Source of the DNA: Reichenbachiella sp039941815 | GTDB lineage: Bacteria; Bacteroidota; Bacteroidia; Cytophagales; Cyclobacteriaceae | DNA: 64,000 nucleotides | NCBI RefSeq assembly: GCF_039941815.1 | Contig: NZ_JBDVDW010000076.1 | Location: forward strand, 84,052-148,051 | Direction: 5' to 3' | Shown: positions 16,004 through 27,300 of the stretch, in pieces | Layout of the letters: every line of letters starts with the position of its first letter | How positions within the stretch are numbered: position 1 is the first letter of the stretch | Made by a program: the position numbers and the translations under genes | Notes under the pieces: model-generated | Told to the model about the DNA's origin: nothing | What the model saw: the letters and a program-made list of their open reading frames with translations, nothing else | The model's database searches: none

Positions 16004-17082
16004 TTGATATTTTCTTCTATAAATGAAATCAAGCTCTTGGCCAAAGCCATTTGCTCTGCTCTATTGGGGTGACCTGCTGTCTTTTTATATGGAACTACAT
16101 GACTATAAATCTGGTTGTCTTCTAAGCCCGTTATCGCTTGCTTCACATACTCAGGCCAAGACGAACCCTCTTGTGTGATGTCCATATTCCCTAACAAACA
16201 GACGATTTGCGCCATTGGGTATTTCTCTCTGATGCTTTGAATAAACGTCCGATAGGCTAATGCAATTTCTTCGTCAGTAGGTTTACTTTTACCAAACCGA
16301 GCTTTGAATTGCTCGTACTCCGGTCGCTCTATCAGCCAGGAGTCGTTTTGCATGAGATTCACTACCACCACTTCTGGTTTGTATTGAGCAAAGTCCCACC
16401 GACTTGCAGTATCCTCGGGGATCAGCCGATCGTACATCTCCGGCATGATCATCGGAAACCAGCTAATCATAATACCGATTCCGCTCTTACAAATTGAATG
16501 GAAATCTGCCTCAAAATGTCTCGCGACAAGCGAGGCATAGCTCGCATAGTGATTGGTATAGATACTGTCGGGTCTGTCTTGGCCGCTGGTGTCGTCTACA
16601 CCATACCCAGCCGTAATGGAGTTGCCATAAAATTCCATTTTCCTGCTTCGAGGTTGGGATTTGCTCACCGCTATCTGGCTTCCCGATAGTTCAAATCCCT
16701 GAAAAGTAGTTTTCCCTTTGTCCCACTCTGTGCGCTTAAATAATTCAACGCTGTGTGTGCCAGCCGGCAAACCTGCAGCCAAAAGATATCTGCGAGATAC
16801 GCTATCCAATCGAAGCGTACGAACACTATCATTATCGATTATTATATTGAAGTAATTCGCTCCTTTTTCATCGTGCAGCCATGCAAATAGTGAGTCCCCC
16901 TCAAAGTCCACTCTCACCGAAGATCCCGGCCAATACAAGTCGACCTTGTCCATGGCTGAGTGGTCTATTCTTCCGGAGTAGGTGATCACTTCTTCGGCTG
17001 GGGATATAGACACTTTTTGCCTACTATCGCAACCAACCAAGGCTAGTGCGAAAACAAAAATGATTAGACCAACTGATTTCAT
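15997..17082 (-). CDS. CE2-like carbohydrate esterase (SGNH), lipoprotein
   Basis: About 361 aa. It starts MKSVGLIIFVFALALVGC, a lipoprotein leader with Cys near residue 18. An N-terminal jelly roll (VDLYWPGSSVRVDFEGDSLF) is followed by an SGNH hydrolase domain with the Ser in FYGNSITAGYG, a LMQNDSW block and the C-terminal AGHPNRAEQ with the catalytic His. This two-domain layout is that of CE2 acetyl esterases. A longer reading starts at 17235 inside the transporter gene, but the lipoprotein start lies 5 nt after the transporter stop. It probably removes O-acetyl groups at the cell surface or periplasm. Confidence 0.85.
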   Translation of the reverse strand: MKSVGLIIFVFALALVGCDSRQKVSISPAEEVITYSGRIDHSAMDKVDLYWPGSSVRVDFEGDSLFAWLHDEKGANYFNIIIDNDSVRTLRLDSVSRRYLLAAGLPAGTHSVELFKRTEWDKGKTTFQGFELSGSQIAVSKSQPRSRKMEFYGNSITAGYGVDDTSGQDRPDSIYTNHYASYASLVARHFEADFHSICKSGIGIMISWFPMIMPEMYDRLIPEDTASRWDFAQYKPEVVVVNLMQNDSWLIERPEYEQFKARFGKSKPTDEEIALAYRTFIQSIREKYPMAQIVCLLGNMDITQEGSSWPEYVKQAITGLEDNQIYSHVVPYKKTAGHPNRAEQMALAKSLISFIEENIKW

Positions 17083-17087
17083 AACAT

Positions 17088-18761
17088 TTACTCTCCAGGC
17101 TCTCTGATTCTCTCGATCATGTTTTGCACTTCCTCTGGTGGTGCAGCATAGAATCTGGATATAACAAGGGAAACAATAAAATTGATACACATGGCCACCG
17201 TACCGAATCCTTCTGGAGAGATGCCAAACCACCAATCTTCCTCACCTCCTCCGCCAAATCCTTGTAATTTGTACTTGACCATATAGAACAGCATGAGCAA
17301 CGTACCGATCACCATACCAGCCACAGCCCCTTCTTTGTTCATTCGCTTGTCGAAAATACCCAGCACAATGGCCGGAAAAAATGAAGCAGCAGCGAGTCCA
17401 AATGCCAGGGCGACGGTGGCCGCAACAAAGCCCGGCGGATTGATACCAAAATAGCCCGCTACAATGACTGCAGCTCCAGCGGCTATTCTTGCCCACATCA
17501 GTTCACCCTTATCGGAAATGTCAGGTTTGATCTGCTTTTTGATCAAATCATGGGACACACTAGTAGATATTACAAGCAGCAATCCTGCAGCAGTAGAAAG
17601 CGCTGCAGCCAGGCCACCAGCCGCTACCAAAGCAATTACCCAGTTGGGGAGCCGAGCGATTTCAGGATTGGCCAGCACAATAATGTCTCTGTCTATATTA
17701 AGTTCATTCTTTGCTGGGTCGGCCACATATTGAATGGTTCCGTTCTGATTTTTGTCTTCGAATGAGATGAGGCCCGTCTCCTCCCAATTGGAAAACCACT
17801 CAGGCATGGTGTCATATTTAGAATCTGATACCGTCTCTATCAAATTCGTTCTGGCGAAGGCGGCGATGGCTGGCGCTGTGGTATAAAGTATCGCAATCAA
17901 TATCAGTGCATATCCTGCAGAAATACGAGCATCTTTCATACTAGGCACGGTAAAAAACCGAACGATTACGTGCGGCAAACCTGCTGTACCTACCATCAGA
18001 GCCATGGTGATGGCAAATATGTCCAGCGTAGATTTTGAACCAGACGTATATTCGGCAAAGCCCAATTCTCTGTGCAATCCGTCCAGTTTATCTAATAAAT
18101 ACGTACCACTCCCATCTATCAATTGACTCCCAAATCCGATCTGAGGAATCCATTCTCCCGTGAGTTGGATGGAAATGAATATGGCTGGTACCATATAAGC
18201 AAATATCAATATGCAATATTGTGCGACTTGGGTATAGGTAATGCCTTTCATTCCGCCCAAGACGGCATAGAAAAATACGATGACCATACCGATGATCACT
18301 CCTGTATTGATCGGCACTTCTAAAAATCGAGCAAAAACGACGCCTACGCCCCGCATTTGTCCAGCCACGTAGGTAAAGGAAACGATCAGTGCACATACCA
18401 CACCAACCGTTCTGGCGAAATTTGAATAGTATCTGTCACCGATAAAATCAGGCACTGTAAATTTTCCGAATTTTCTTAAATATGGTGCAAGCATCAGCGC
18501 CAATAACACATAGCCTCCAGTCCATCCCATAAGGTAAACAGACCCATCGAAGCCCATAAATGAAATGAGACCTGCCATTGAGATAAACGAGGCCGCACTC
18601 ATCCAGTCTGCAGCAGTGGCCATACCATTGGCCAAGGGGTGTACATGCCCCCCAGCTACATAAAACTCATCAGTACTACCTGCCCTACTCCAAATAGCAA
18701 TGCCAATATAAAGAGCAAATGAAACGCCTACAATCAGGTAGGTCCAAATTTGAATATCCAT
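17088..18761 (-). CDS. sodium:solute symporter, ActP-like (VC_2705-type subfamily)
   Basis: 557 aa with about 13 membrane segments. SSS-family features are clear: STDEFYVAGGHVHPLANGMA, SAASFISMAGLI, KFTVPDFIGDRYYS, GGMKGITYTQVAQY and VGTAGLPHVIVRFFTV. It has the insert of acetate/propionate-type permeases and is preceded by the small DUF4212 subunit, with which it overlaps by 1 nt (TAATG). The pair corresponds to the two-component solute:sodium symporter described in Vibrio-type genomes. Lying directly upstream of two deacetylating enzymes, it may import the released acetate. Another small organic acid is possible. Confidence 0.92.
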   Translation of the reverse strand: MDIQIWTYLIVGVSFALYIGIAIWSRAGSTDEFYVAGGHVHPLANGMATAADWMSAASFISMAGLISFMGFDGSVYLMGWTGGYVLLALMLAPYLRKFGKFTVPDFIGDRYYSNFARTVGVVCALIVSFTYVAGQMRGVGVVFARFLEVPINTGVIIGMVIVFFYAVLGGMKGITYTQVAQYCILIFAYMVPAIFISIQLTGEWIPQIGFGSQLIDGSGTYLLDKLDGLHRELGFAEYTSGSKSTLDIFAITMALMVGTAGLPHVIVRFFTVPSMKDARISAGYALILIAILYTTAPAIAAFARTNLIETVSDSKYDTMPEWFSNWEETGLISFEDKNQNGTIQYVADPAKNELNIDRDIIVLANPEIARLPNWVIALVAAGGLAAALSTAAGLLLVISTSVSHDLIKKQIKPDISDKGELMWARIAAGAAVIVAGYFGINPPGFVAATVALAFGLAAASFFPAIVLGIFDKRMNKEGAVAGMVIGTLLMLFYMVKYKLQGFGGGGEEDWWFGISPEGFGTVAMCINFIVSLVISRFYAAPPEEVQNMIERIREPGE

Positions 18762-19027
18762 TAATCCTTGTTGGTTTCTTGATTAGAGTATTTATTATCG
18801 AGCTTATTCATCAGAAAGACATAGGCAAAAATGATGATCACAAATGAATAAATCGAGCCCTGCTGAGCAAACCAAAAACCTAAACCAAATCCTCCTATTT
18901 TGAATTGATTCAATTCATCTACCCATAAAATGCCAAATCCAAAAGAGGTGATAAACCAAATACTTAATAGAATGATGAGGTAACGAATATTTTGATGCCA
19001 ATAGGCCTTGCTTTTATCTTTCTCCAT
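18761..19027 (-). CDS. DUF4212 small subunit of sodium:solute symporter
   Basis: 88 aa with two hydrophobic segments (YLIILLSIWFITSFGFGILW and SIYSFVIIIFAYVFLM) and the family hallmark FGLGFWFAQQGS between them. This small protein is normally encoded directly upstream of an ActP-like permease, as here (1-nt overlap). It begins only 24 nt after the end of the giant beta-helix gene, so the transporter and esterase genes may belong to that gene's transcript. Confidence 0.92.
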   Translation of the reverse strand: MEKDKSKAYWHQNIRYLIILLSIWFITSFGFGILWVDELNQFKIGGFGLGFWFAQQGSIYSFVIIIFAYVFLMNKLDNKYSNQETNKD

Positions 19028-19051
19028 AAAAATGATTTCTTAGTCAACAGC

Positions 19052-22000
19052 TCAATTTACAATCAACAATTGATTTATTGTTTGATGACCAATTTGAAGT
19101 GTGAGAATGTAGGGTTGGTTCAATAAAGGAACGGAAGTTTGAACTCTCAAAACATCCGTTCCTGATGGTGATACCTGCAACTCACCTCCCATTTGGCGCC
19201 CTGATAAATCCCGTAGCTGGATAGAAATTACTTCATGACCCTTCACCTTAACAAAGAAAATACCTGATTTTGTAGGGTTTGGATAAACGGTCAATGCATT
19301 TTGAATGTTTTCCTGAATAAATAGGACTTCTTGATTGTTAACTGTAAGCGTTAGCTTCTCTTCGTCACTCAATGAACCATCCGACACCATGAGTGTGAAG
19401 GTATAACTGCCTGCATCCCCAATTTGAGGTTTGATTTTCAATTTACCTGAACCGTTGGTTGTTTCACTAAAGGACACGAAACTCGGTTCATCAATCAAAC
19501 TAAAACTAAGATCATCACTTTCTGCATCTGTGGATGAAACAAAAACTTCTGTTGTAATCCCTTCTTCAACAGCTTGCTCACCAATGGCCGACAACACAGG
19601 AGCCGTATTTTCTTCAATTGCTTCAGATACGGTTAATGTTATCTCTTCTTCATCTTCCAGACTTCCATCGCTTACAAGCACTGAGAAAGTATAGGTGCCT
19701 ACATCTCCTGTCTCAGCACTAATATTTAGACTACCTGTTCCGTCCATGTTGTCCAATAAGCTAACAAAAGAGGGGGCATCTTCTAAATCAAATTCTAAAT
19801 CGTCGTCTTCTGAATCTGTTGCTGAAAGTGAAATTTCTTTAGATACACCTTCTTCGGTTTCTTGAGCACCTATACTCACCAAGATTGGCGCAGTATTATC
19901 AGTACTGACCTCTACGTTAAATAATTCCGAAACTGACAAGGTTCCATTATCGGCGGTAATTCTAATTTCATCATAACTTCCTTTGGAACCTTCCTGAGGT
20001 GCCAACTCCAGGCTGGCCGTTCCATCACCGTTGTCAGTCAAAGTCGCAAAACTTGGTAAATTACTTCCAGAAATAGTAAGGACGTTGTCATCAGGATCTG
20101 TAGCCGTAATATTGATAGTTTCCGTTTCCCCTTCTAACATAGTTACGTCTCCAATTGATTCAATGACTGGCAAGCTAGAAGAATAATACTCATAAGCACC
20201 TGCATCTGCCGTGCCGTTAGCCAATCGCTGATTGCCTGCCAAGTCCAAATCTGATAGATCAGTATTCACTCCAACATTGATGGCGGGGCTTTCGGCTTTA
20301 GTCAAATAATTGTAGCCTGTGTAATCCTCAAAGTAGTCGTTATAATCGGACGAGCTATTCAAGCCAATTTGAAGGTTGCCCTCTACGGTGGAGGTCTCAT
20401 CAAACTCATCAAATGATATGTCCGTTGCCAGGTTGTTTCGAATGATATTATTGAAATTGGTCTGGCCAGTTTTTGAATTATCCTCGATCAATATCCAAGG
20501 AATTTTATCGTCAGAGAAATATGGATGCTTGATTACAGTATTGTTCTGAATTCTAGAATTCCTTGCACCATAAAGTGAAATGCCATGGTAATGATCAGTA
20601 ACCAATAAGTTGTTTTCTACGACCCATCCATCCGGATAACCATCTGTGACAATAATGCCTTGCATGGATTCACCAATGAGGTCATTATCAATTACAAATT
20701 GAGTGATTGGGTCTTCGAACAGAAGAATTTTATTATATCTTAAGGTCAAGCCTTCAGATTTTGGGTCTCCTGTTAAAATATATGTCTGAAATGCATCATC
20801 ATGATTAGTCTCGTAGTCCTCTACATAGCAATCTCTAATCGTGTTGTATTCAAAGGTTTGGAATTGACCCAGTCCTCTAACACCATCACCAGCAAAATTG
20901 TCGATCAAATTAGAAGTCGCTCTAGAATTATCACCTCGCAAAGACATGGCATGATAAGTATTTTTAATTGTGGTATTCTCCACTACCACATTTTCTCCTC
21001 TCATATCCATACCGCCTTTGGCATTAGCATACCAGTCTGCTTTAGTCCATGTGGAGGATTCTTCAGCCGACTGAATAAGGCAGTTATCGAATATCAAATC
21101 AGTACTATTCACATCACCCGTCACTAAAAACCCTTCTTTGCTTAGACCAGAACTAGATCCGTCAATTTTAATATCAGAGAAAGTCCAGTATTTAGAATTC
21201 GCTATGACCAATCCACCAAAAACTGCACTGTGTTCATTGACGGACTTCACTTTTACTTCTTCTGAGAAGATTTTGCTAGAAATATATGGATTTCCATGAT
21301 CGCCGTCCATTAGATAAATCAAGTCGCCATCTTCGATAACTTTGCCTGTAGCCAATGCCGTAGCAAAAGATCCCCATGGATTAGCTTCACTGCCATCATT
21401 TGAATTGCTTCCGTTTTCAGGATCACAATAGCGAATTGTACCTGCAAATTCAGTAATTTCAATGCTAATCTCCTCTAAATCTTCTAACTGTCCATCAGAA
21501 ACCGTAATGATAATATTATCTACAAGCCCAATATCACTACTTGAAGTTGGGATAATCTCTAAAGTTGCTGTTCCGTCATTATTATCAGTCAATGAAGCAA
21601 AAGAAGGCAACTCCTCTGATACCGTAAAAGTCAAAAAATCATCATCTTCATCAGTTGCCATCACAGTAATTGTTGCTTCTTCTACATGTGACAATGTCTG
21701 ATCGCCAATAGCTGCCAATACAGGTGCATGATTCTCGCTATCCGATGTACTTCCTGTAACTACTGCTTGTCCCTGATCTGGAATGGCTTTGACCAATACA
21801 TACTTATTTCCTTCATGAGAAATCAATGACGTCTGCCGAGCTACTCCGTTTTGTAGCGTACTTGCTGATTCCCAATCATTGTTGACTCTAATTTTAACAG
21901 TCAAAGGATAATCAAATACCTCATCTTTCATATCGTCTGTCAAAGTGAATTTTACGGACAAGTCCAATACCTCATCTACAGTCAGATTGTGAGAATCTCT

Positions 22001-24028
22001 TTCCTGACCGTATAAGGCTGCTTCACTAAATCCAGCAATCCAAAGTTCATCCGCATGATCATTGATGTAACTCATGTGAGATTCGGTGTTTGCCTGCAAT
22101 GTTCCATTGCTAGTTACTGAATGATAGTGAGTCGAATACCATCCTCGATAGTATGAAGTGCCAAACAATTGCACGGCCCCAGTTTCATCCAGTATGTTAT
22201 CTATATCAGCGTTGTCGTTGGAAGCACTTCTGCTATTCAAAGCCAAATAATTTATGGTATTTGCTTGATTCATCTCCCCGTGTACACCTCTCATGGCGAT
22301 ATAAATATCTCTGGCTATATGCTGGTCATATTCGATGCCACAAGGATATGCGTAGGTCAAGGCCTCACCCGTTGTATTGGTGCTAATATCATCGCTGATA
22401 CTTTCTAAAGCCGTTCGATATGTTTGATCATTACTCGTATCCGTTTCGTCTACACTACTATTGATATCACAATCATCATGTCCGTTTACTTCGTTGCCAG
22501 CATCCAGCAGAGTTTGATAATTTGCCCAACTAGTCACTTGATTATCTATGACAAACCAGGTGTATTTCAGGTTGTCATAAGTTTCTTGTAAACCCAACCA
22601 AAAGCTATGATCTGCTTCAATATTATCATCGATAGTAATAGTGACCACAGCCACCTTATCATCGTTCCAATAACTCACGTCAGCTTCTCCATGGGCGCTA
22701 GGCCAGATTTGATCAGTAATGGTAAAACGGTTTCCACTGGGCTCATCCAAGTTCATCAGCTCGTTGGCATCTCTAGAGACTATAGAAACACTCACAGATT
22801 CTGTGTCCTGGTCCTCTCCGTCACTTACAGTAATCACGATATCAGAATAGTCGGCTATTACAGACTCCGAGATGACTTCTATATGCGCCGTGCCATCTCC
22901 ATTATCAACAAGTACAGCTGAAGAGGGTAAATTGTCAGACACACTAAATGTTAGTGCATCATCATCAGCATCGCTTGCGGAGATGTCTAATTTACCATAG
23001 CCATATTGATCAATTTCAAGATCGCCGACTGATGCCAAGACAGGAGCCACATTCGGTGCCTGAGCAATAATATCGATATCGAAAGTCTCATCATCTGAAA
23101 ATTCGCCATCGCTCACCGTAACTATAATATCTGAATAAGTCGCAATAGATCCTGCATTGGTAATAGTAATGGATCCTGTATTATCACCATGATCAGAAAA
23201 AACAGCAGAAGGTGGTAAGTTGTTGCTGACTGAGAACGTCAACGCATCTCCGTTAACATCCGATGCTGATAAAGCAATAGTTAAATCTTCTGATGTTTCT
23301 ACACTTTGATTGCCTATAGCTGCCAAAACAGGAGCTACATTCACTACTGGTTCGTGAGTAATGGACAGCGTGGCTGGATTGGTTCCCTCTCCACCATGAA
23401 CACCAAAATATTGTGAATTGGTCATTTCAGGTAGGTCAATACTCAACCTTAGAAATACATAATCTCCTGCTTCAGCACCCGCTGTATATTGCGCCTTAAT
23501 ATAGCTGACCAAGTTAGCATTCCCAGAGACAGAGGTCTCTTCGAATCTAGGAGTATCCTGGCTTCCTCGAGGAACATTTTTTTGAAAGTAATCATCCTCA
23601 ATGCCAGTGTCAGAACCATTGCCAGTACCAAAAGCACCGCTATAGTGATCTGATGATGAAATAGCAACAGATGACTGATAATCCAACCCATATAAATCCA
23701 CATAACAATTATCCTCTATCCATTCTCGGCCAAAAGACACGTAAACACTGAGACTAGCATCTGTAATTTCTTCTCCATCTGGAATGGCTGGAAGCTCGAA
23801 TGGAATGATCGCGCTCGTTAAATTCGCAGAGCCATCTACCGCACTCTTTCCAATCTTTAGATCCAATTCCGTAAAAGGGTTATTGGAAACTATGACGGCA
23901 GGGTCTGAAACAAAGCCATCCCCTGCTGGCGCAGTGAGAACTACTGTAGTTTGTGCGTACACCACCTGGGACAATATTATACCTATGAACCCCACAATAA
24001 CTTTCCTCATTATTCCTCTCTTTTTCAT
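19052..24028 (-). CDS. giant T9SS-secreted protein: CBM-like, deacetylase-like and beta-helix domains
   Basis: About 1658 aa. Layout by approximate residue: signal peptide 1-26; DNRLRE/CBM96-like module 28-227; two cadherin/Ig-like repeats to 420; a NodB/CE4-like domain 435-700 (TITIDDN at about 464-470, then NGHDDCD); another Ig-like repeat to 858; a right-handed beta-helix to about 1250 ending in a choice-of-anchor-Q signature (AINVGVNTDLSDLDLAGN, ADAGAYEY); three Ig-like repeats; and a T9SS sorting tail (LTVYPNPTKSGIFFVKV). The longest reading starts with a TTG at 24061; I use the ATG at 24028, with another ATG at 24010. The second His of the HxxxH metal motif is Asp. It is probably an extracellular multi-domain enzyme acting on the locus substrate. 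Confidence 0.88.
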   Translation of the reverse strand: MKKRGIMRKVIVGFIGIILSQVVYAQTTVVLTAPAGDGFVSDPAVIVSNNPFTELDLKIGKSAVDGSANLTSAIIPFELPAIPDGEEITDASLSVYVSFGREWIEDNCYVDLYGLDYQSSVAISSSDHYSGAFGTGNGSDTGIEDDYFQKNVPRGSQDTPRFEETSVSGNANLVSYIKAQYTAGAEAGDYVFLRLSIDLPEMTNSQYFGVHGGEGTNPATLSITHEPVVNVAPVLAAIGNQSVETSEDLTIALSASDVNGDALTFSVSNNLPPSAVFSDHGDNTGSITITNAGSIATYSDIIVTVSDGEFSDDETFDIDIIAQAPNVAPVLASVGDLEIDQYGYGKLDISASDADDDALTFSVSDNLPSSAVLVDNGDGTAHIEVISESVIADYSDIVITVSDGEDQDTESVSVSIVSRDANELMNLDEPSGNRFTITDQIWPSAHGEADVSYWNDDKVAVVTITIDDNIEADHSFWLGLQETYDNLKYTWFVIDNQVTSWANYQTLLDAGNEVNGHDDCDINSSVDETDTSNDQTYRTALESISDDISTNTTGEALTYAYPCGIEYDQHIARDIYIAMRGVHGEMNQANTINYLALNSRSASNDNADIDNILDETGAVQLFGTSYYRGWYSTHYHSVTSNGTLQANTESHMSYINDHADELWIAGFSEAALYGQERDSHNLTVDEVLDLSVKFTLTDDMKDEVFDYPLTVKIRVNNDWESASTLQNGVARQTSLISHEGNKYVLVKAIPDQGQAVVTGSTSDSENHAPVLAAIGDQTLSHVEEATITVMATDEDDDFLTFTVSEELPSFASLTDNNDGTATLEIIPTSSSDIGLVDNIIITVSDGQLEDLEEISIEITEFAGTIRYCDPENGSNSNDGSEANPWGSFATALATGKVIEDGDLIYLMDGDHGNPYISSKIFSEEVKVKSVNEHSAVFGGLVIANSKYWTFSDIKIDGSSSGLSKEGFLVTGDVNSTDLIFDNCLIQSAEESSTWTKADWYANAKGGMDMRGENVVVENTTIKNTYHAMSLRGDNSRATSNLIDNFAGDGVRGLGQFQTFEYNTIRDCYVEDYETNHDDAFQTYILTGDPKSEGLTLRYNKILLFEDPITQFVIDNDLIGESMQGIIVTDGYPDGWVVENNLLVTDHYHGISLYGARNSRIQNNTVIKHPYFSDDKIPWILIEDNSKTGQTNFNNIIRNNLATDISFDEFDETSTVEGNLQIGLNSSSDYNDYFEDYTGYNYLTKAESPAINVGVNTDLSDLDLAGNQRLANGTADAGAYEYYSSSLPVIESIGDVTMLEGETETINITATDPDDNVLTISGSNLPSFATLTDNGDGTASLELAPQEGSKGSYDEIRITADNGTLSVSELFNVEVSTDNTAPILVSIGAQETEEGVSKEISLSATDSEDDDLEFDLEDAPSFVSLLDNMDGTGSLNISAETGDVGTYTFSVLVSDGSLEDEEEITLTVSEAIEENTAPVLSAIGEQAVEEGITTEVFVSSTDAESDDLSFSLIDEPSFVSFSETTNGSGKLKIKPQIGDAGSYTFTLMVSDGSLSDEEKLTLTVNNQEVLFIQENIQNALTVYPNPTKSGIFFVKVKGHEVISIQLRDLSGRQMGGELQVSPSGTDVLRVQTSVPLLNQPYILTLQIGHQTINQLLIVN

Positions 24029-24174
24029 GCTACCTGCTAAAAATAAATTAAATAATTTCAAGGATCAATTCCTCTAAACTTTCAGTTGTCTGAATTAGCG
24101 AAAAAGGATACCTTAAATTTCACTAACGCCCATTTACCAATTAAATCACAATTTAGATTACTGTAACTCGTGGG

Positions 24175-24183
24175 CTGTCCTGT
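24175..24183 (-). promoter_or_regulatory. candidate operator, CAGGACAG type
   Basis: The minus strand reads ACAGGACAG about 150 nt upstream of the beta-helix gene, preceded by CTATAGT. The core matches the elements before the SDR operon, the 1248-aa gene and susC. The surrounding gap (24029-24350) otherwise holds only the terminator of the next gene. Confidence 0.4.
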
Positions 24184-24267
24184 ACTATAGGGTAGGTACT
24201 ATGTAGGAACAGTTCGAAAACAAAAAATCAGCAAAATGAAATAAGAGGTCTCGACCAATAAAAAAAT

Positions 24268-24302
24268 AACCCAGACAAGCACCAATATGCTACGTCTGGG
24301 TT
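24268..24302 (-). terminator. rho-independent terminator of the 1248-aa gene
   Basis: Read on the minus strand: AACCCAGAC stem, 17-nt loop, GTCTGGGTT stem, then ATTTTTTTA. It lies 49 nt after the stop of the 1248-aa gene and separates it from the beta-helix gene downstream. Confidence 0.85.
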
Positions 24303-24350
24303 ACAAATGTTCATTTACTAATCTTAGGAGTCATTACTCCAATCGATTCT

Positions 24351-27300
24351 CTATTGTTGAATAATCAATCGCTTCGTAACTGTTAATGAAGCGTTGGACA
24401 AAATCATTATGTATTGTCCTTTTGGAATAGAACTATCTAGAGTCAATTGATATGGCTGTTTTGATACTGAATTACTCAGCTGAACTTGCTGCATCAATTT
24501 TCCTGTTATTCCGAACAGGCTCAATTTACTTCCATCCAGCTCTGCAGGGATGCGAATATTTACCACTCCATTCAATGCAGGGTTTGGGTACAATATCATT
24601 TCCTTTTGCAAAGTAGAAATAGCAAGTACTTCACCTCCTTCTTCATCTTCTTCTACTGTTACAGTAATTCTTTCGATCGCCTGACCTAATCCATCACTTA
24701 CTTTCACAATTATGTCCTCATACTCTCCTGCATCAGCACTACCTGGAGTCATTGTCAATTTACCAGTTCCGTCTCCATTATCAGTTAAGGTAATAAACGA
24801 AGGCGCGTCTGATATAGAAAATACAAGATCATCAGAAGCATCTTCATCTGAGGCAGCAAGTGCTACTTCTTTCGTTCCGTCCACATCAACAGTCTGATCT
24901 CCTATCGCAGTCAAGGAAGGTAAAGAGTTTTGAACGACTGTCAGAATGAATGTTTCGGATGCAAATTCGTAAGAATCACTAACACTTACCATAATATCCG
25001 TATATTCATCTGGAGAAACATCTGCTCCATCAAATTCTAGAGAACCAGTCCCATCGCCATTATCTACCAACGTAATAAATGTGTGATCACTAGTCAAACT
25101 AAATGTCAAGTCATCTTCACTATCAGTATCAGTAGCAGAAATTGCTACGGATAGCGTTCTTTCACCAATCATGGTTTGGTCTCCTATGGAAGCTAAAACA
25201 GGTACAGCATTCGCGGTTATAGTTAATGTAAACAATTCTTCAACAGTATCATAACCATCCGAAACTGAAACCGAAATGTCAGCATATGTATCTTCATCTC
25301 CTACTTCAGGGTCGATAGCCAAGGAACCTGTACCATCACCATTATCAGTCAATACTACAAATGAAGGAGCATCTTCGAGAGACAATACCAATATGTCATT
25401 CGTATCTGAATCTGTTGCGTTTAACGTCACTGATAGAGAAAGTCCTTCACGTAAAGACTGATCTTCTATAGCTTCTAAAACTGGCAAATTGCTTTCATTT
25501 ACTGTTAGCGTAAATGATTCAGAAGTAACCTGAAATCCATCTGTTGCTTCAATTTCAACAGTGATTTCTCCAGTATCATCGGCAGTAGGGTCAATCATAA
25601 TTAATGCTGTGCCATCTCCATTGTCAGTCAATGTAATAAAGGATGGGGTACCATCAACCAAACTAATTTCCAATGTCTCACCATCTTCATCTGTCGCTGT
25701 AACATCTACCTCAAGGCTTCTTCTTTCGAGAATCGTCTGATCTGCAATAGGGTCAAATTCGGGCGCAGCATTTGGCATAAAGGTAACTGTCAAGTTAGCA
25801 CCTCCTGTATTACTATTTGACTCATGGCTGTCAATATCTACTCGCGCATAGTTAACTGCATCTGCCACATCCGGATTTAATCTGAAAAATACAAAATCAC
25901 CAGCTTCAGCTCCATTAGCAATTTGCTCATTCATATAGGCTACTATAGCATCATTCGCACTATCACTGGTGGTATGAGCTCCCGCAACTGTAGTTGGTGT
26001 AATAATACTTTCCTGAATTCCATAAGCTGATGGATCTCCTCCATATTCACCTTGATAGTGATCGGTGCCTAATACTGTAGGTGCTTCTCTGTAAGGCAAT
26101 GCAGTCAAATCATTGCTTTGAGCCATCCAAGCAGGTACTTGATTAGTTGTAAAATCCAACTGAGCTGCAACAATCACCATACCCTCTGGAATAGTAGGTA
26201 TTTCGAATGGCATAACCGCCGTTTCGTCTACCTCATCAGTATCTACTAAGCTTCCCCCTGTCAATATCTCAGGAGCTCCAGACCACACAAAAGCTTCGGC
26301 TGGATCATAAGCCGCGCCATATACAGTATAGTTATCTGCTGCATCCACATATATTTCCTCAGGTGCCTCAGTCACAGTCAATGTGATTAATTCTTCATAC
26401 GTGTATTCACCAGCTGTAACCGTTACTTCAATGTCTATGTGGTTTCCTAAATCATCCACGTCCGGAGTCAGGGACAATTGACCTGTTCCATCTCCATTAT
26501 CAATCAATTCTACAAATTCTGGTGCATTTGCTATTGCGAAAGCCATATCGTCTGCTTCGGCAAAAGTAGCATTCAAGTCAATTGTAGTCGTTTCATCTCG
26601 TGTAATCATATGGTCTCCTATAGGATCCAGAATCAATGGCTGGTAGAAGGTCACATTCATTACTGGAGGATTTTCGGACTCCTGACTATCAATATCAATT
26701 CTAGCATAAGTAGTAGCGTCCGCTACATTCACATTAACTCTCAGGAATACATAGTCACCTGGCATTGCGCCTGCTTCTAATTGTGCATTTAGATAATCTA
26801 CTAGAGCATCATTTCCATCTATCGATGTTTCTACTAATCCTGGTTCAAGTGTTTGACTCGTTGCGCCAGAAGTTGACGCCCATTTTTGCTGGATCGCCGT
26901 TGCGCTTTCATCACCATCATAAACACCTTGATAATAATCAGTACCTAAAACTGTTGATTCTTCTCTATAGTCAAGGCCATACAAATCATAGTCAACATAG
27001 GCCCAAGTCACAACATAATTTATGTTTGCAACAAAAGAAGCAGCTTTGAAGGAATTACTTCCTTGTGGGATTTCTGGGATTTGAAATGGCATAACTGCAG
27101 CCATGTCATATACGTCTGCTGCATCTTGCCAATTGACTCCTCCTCCTACTAACATCTCAGTTCCACCCCAGTTGAGTTCCGCTGGGTTTCTTGTATCTAC
27201 GTGATAAAAGAGATCTATATCCTCAGGCTCAGACTCTATAGTAAAAATTTCCGAGTACTCATTTACATTGATAACAATATCTTGTGTATTGCTTCCAGTG

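Noticed and set aside
17083..17235. N-terminal extension of the CE2-like esterase
   Set aside because: It overlaps the symporter gene, and the lipoprotein signal begins only at 17082.
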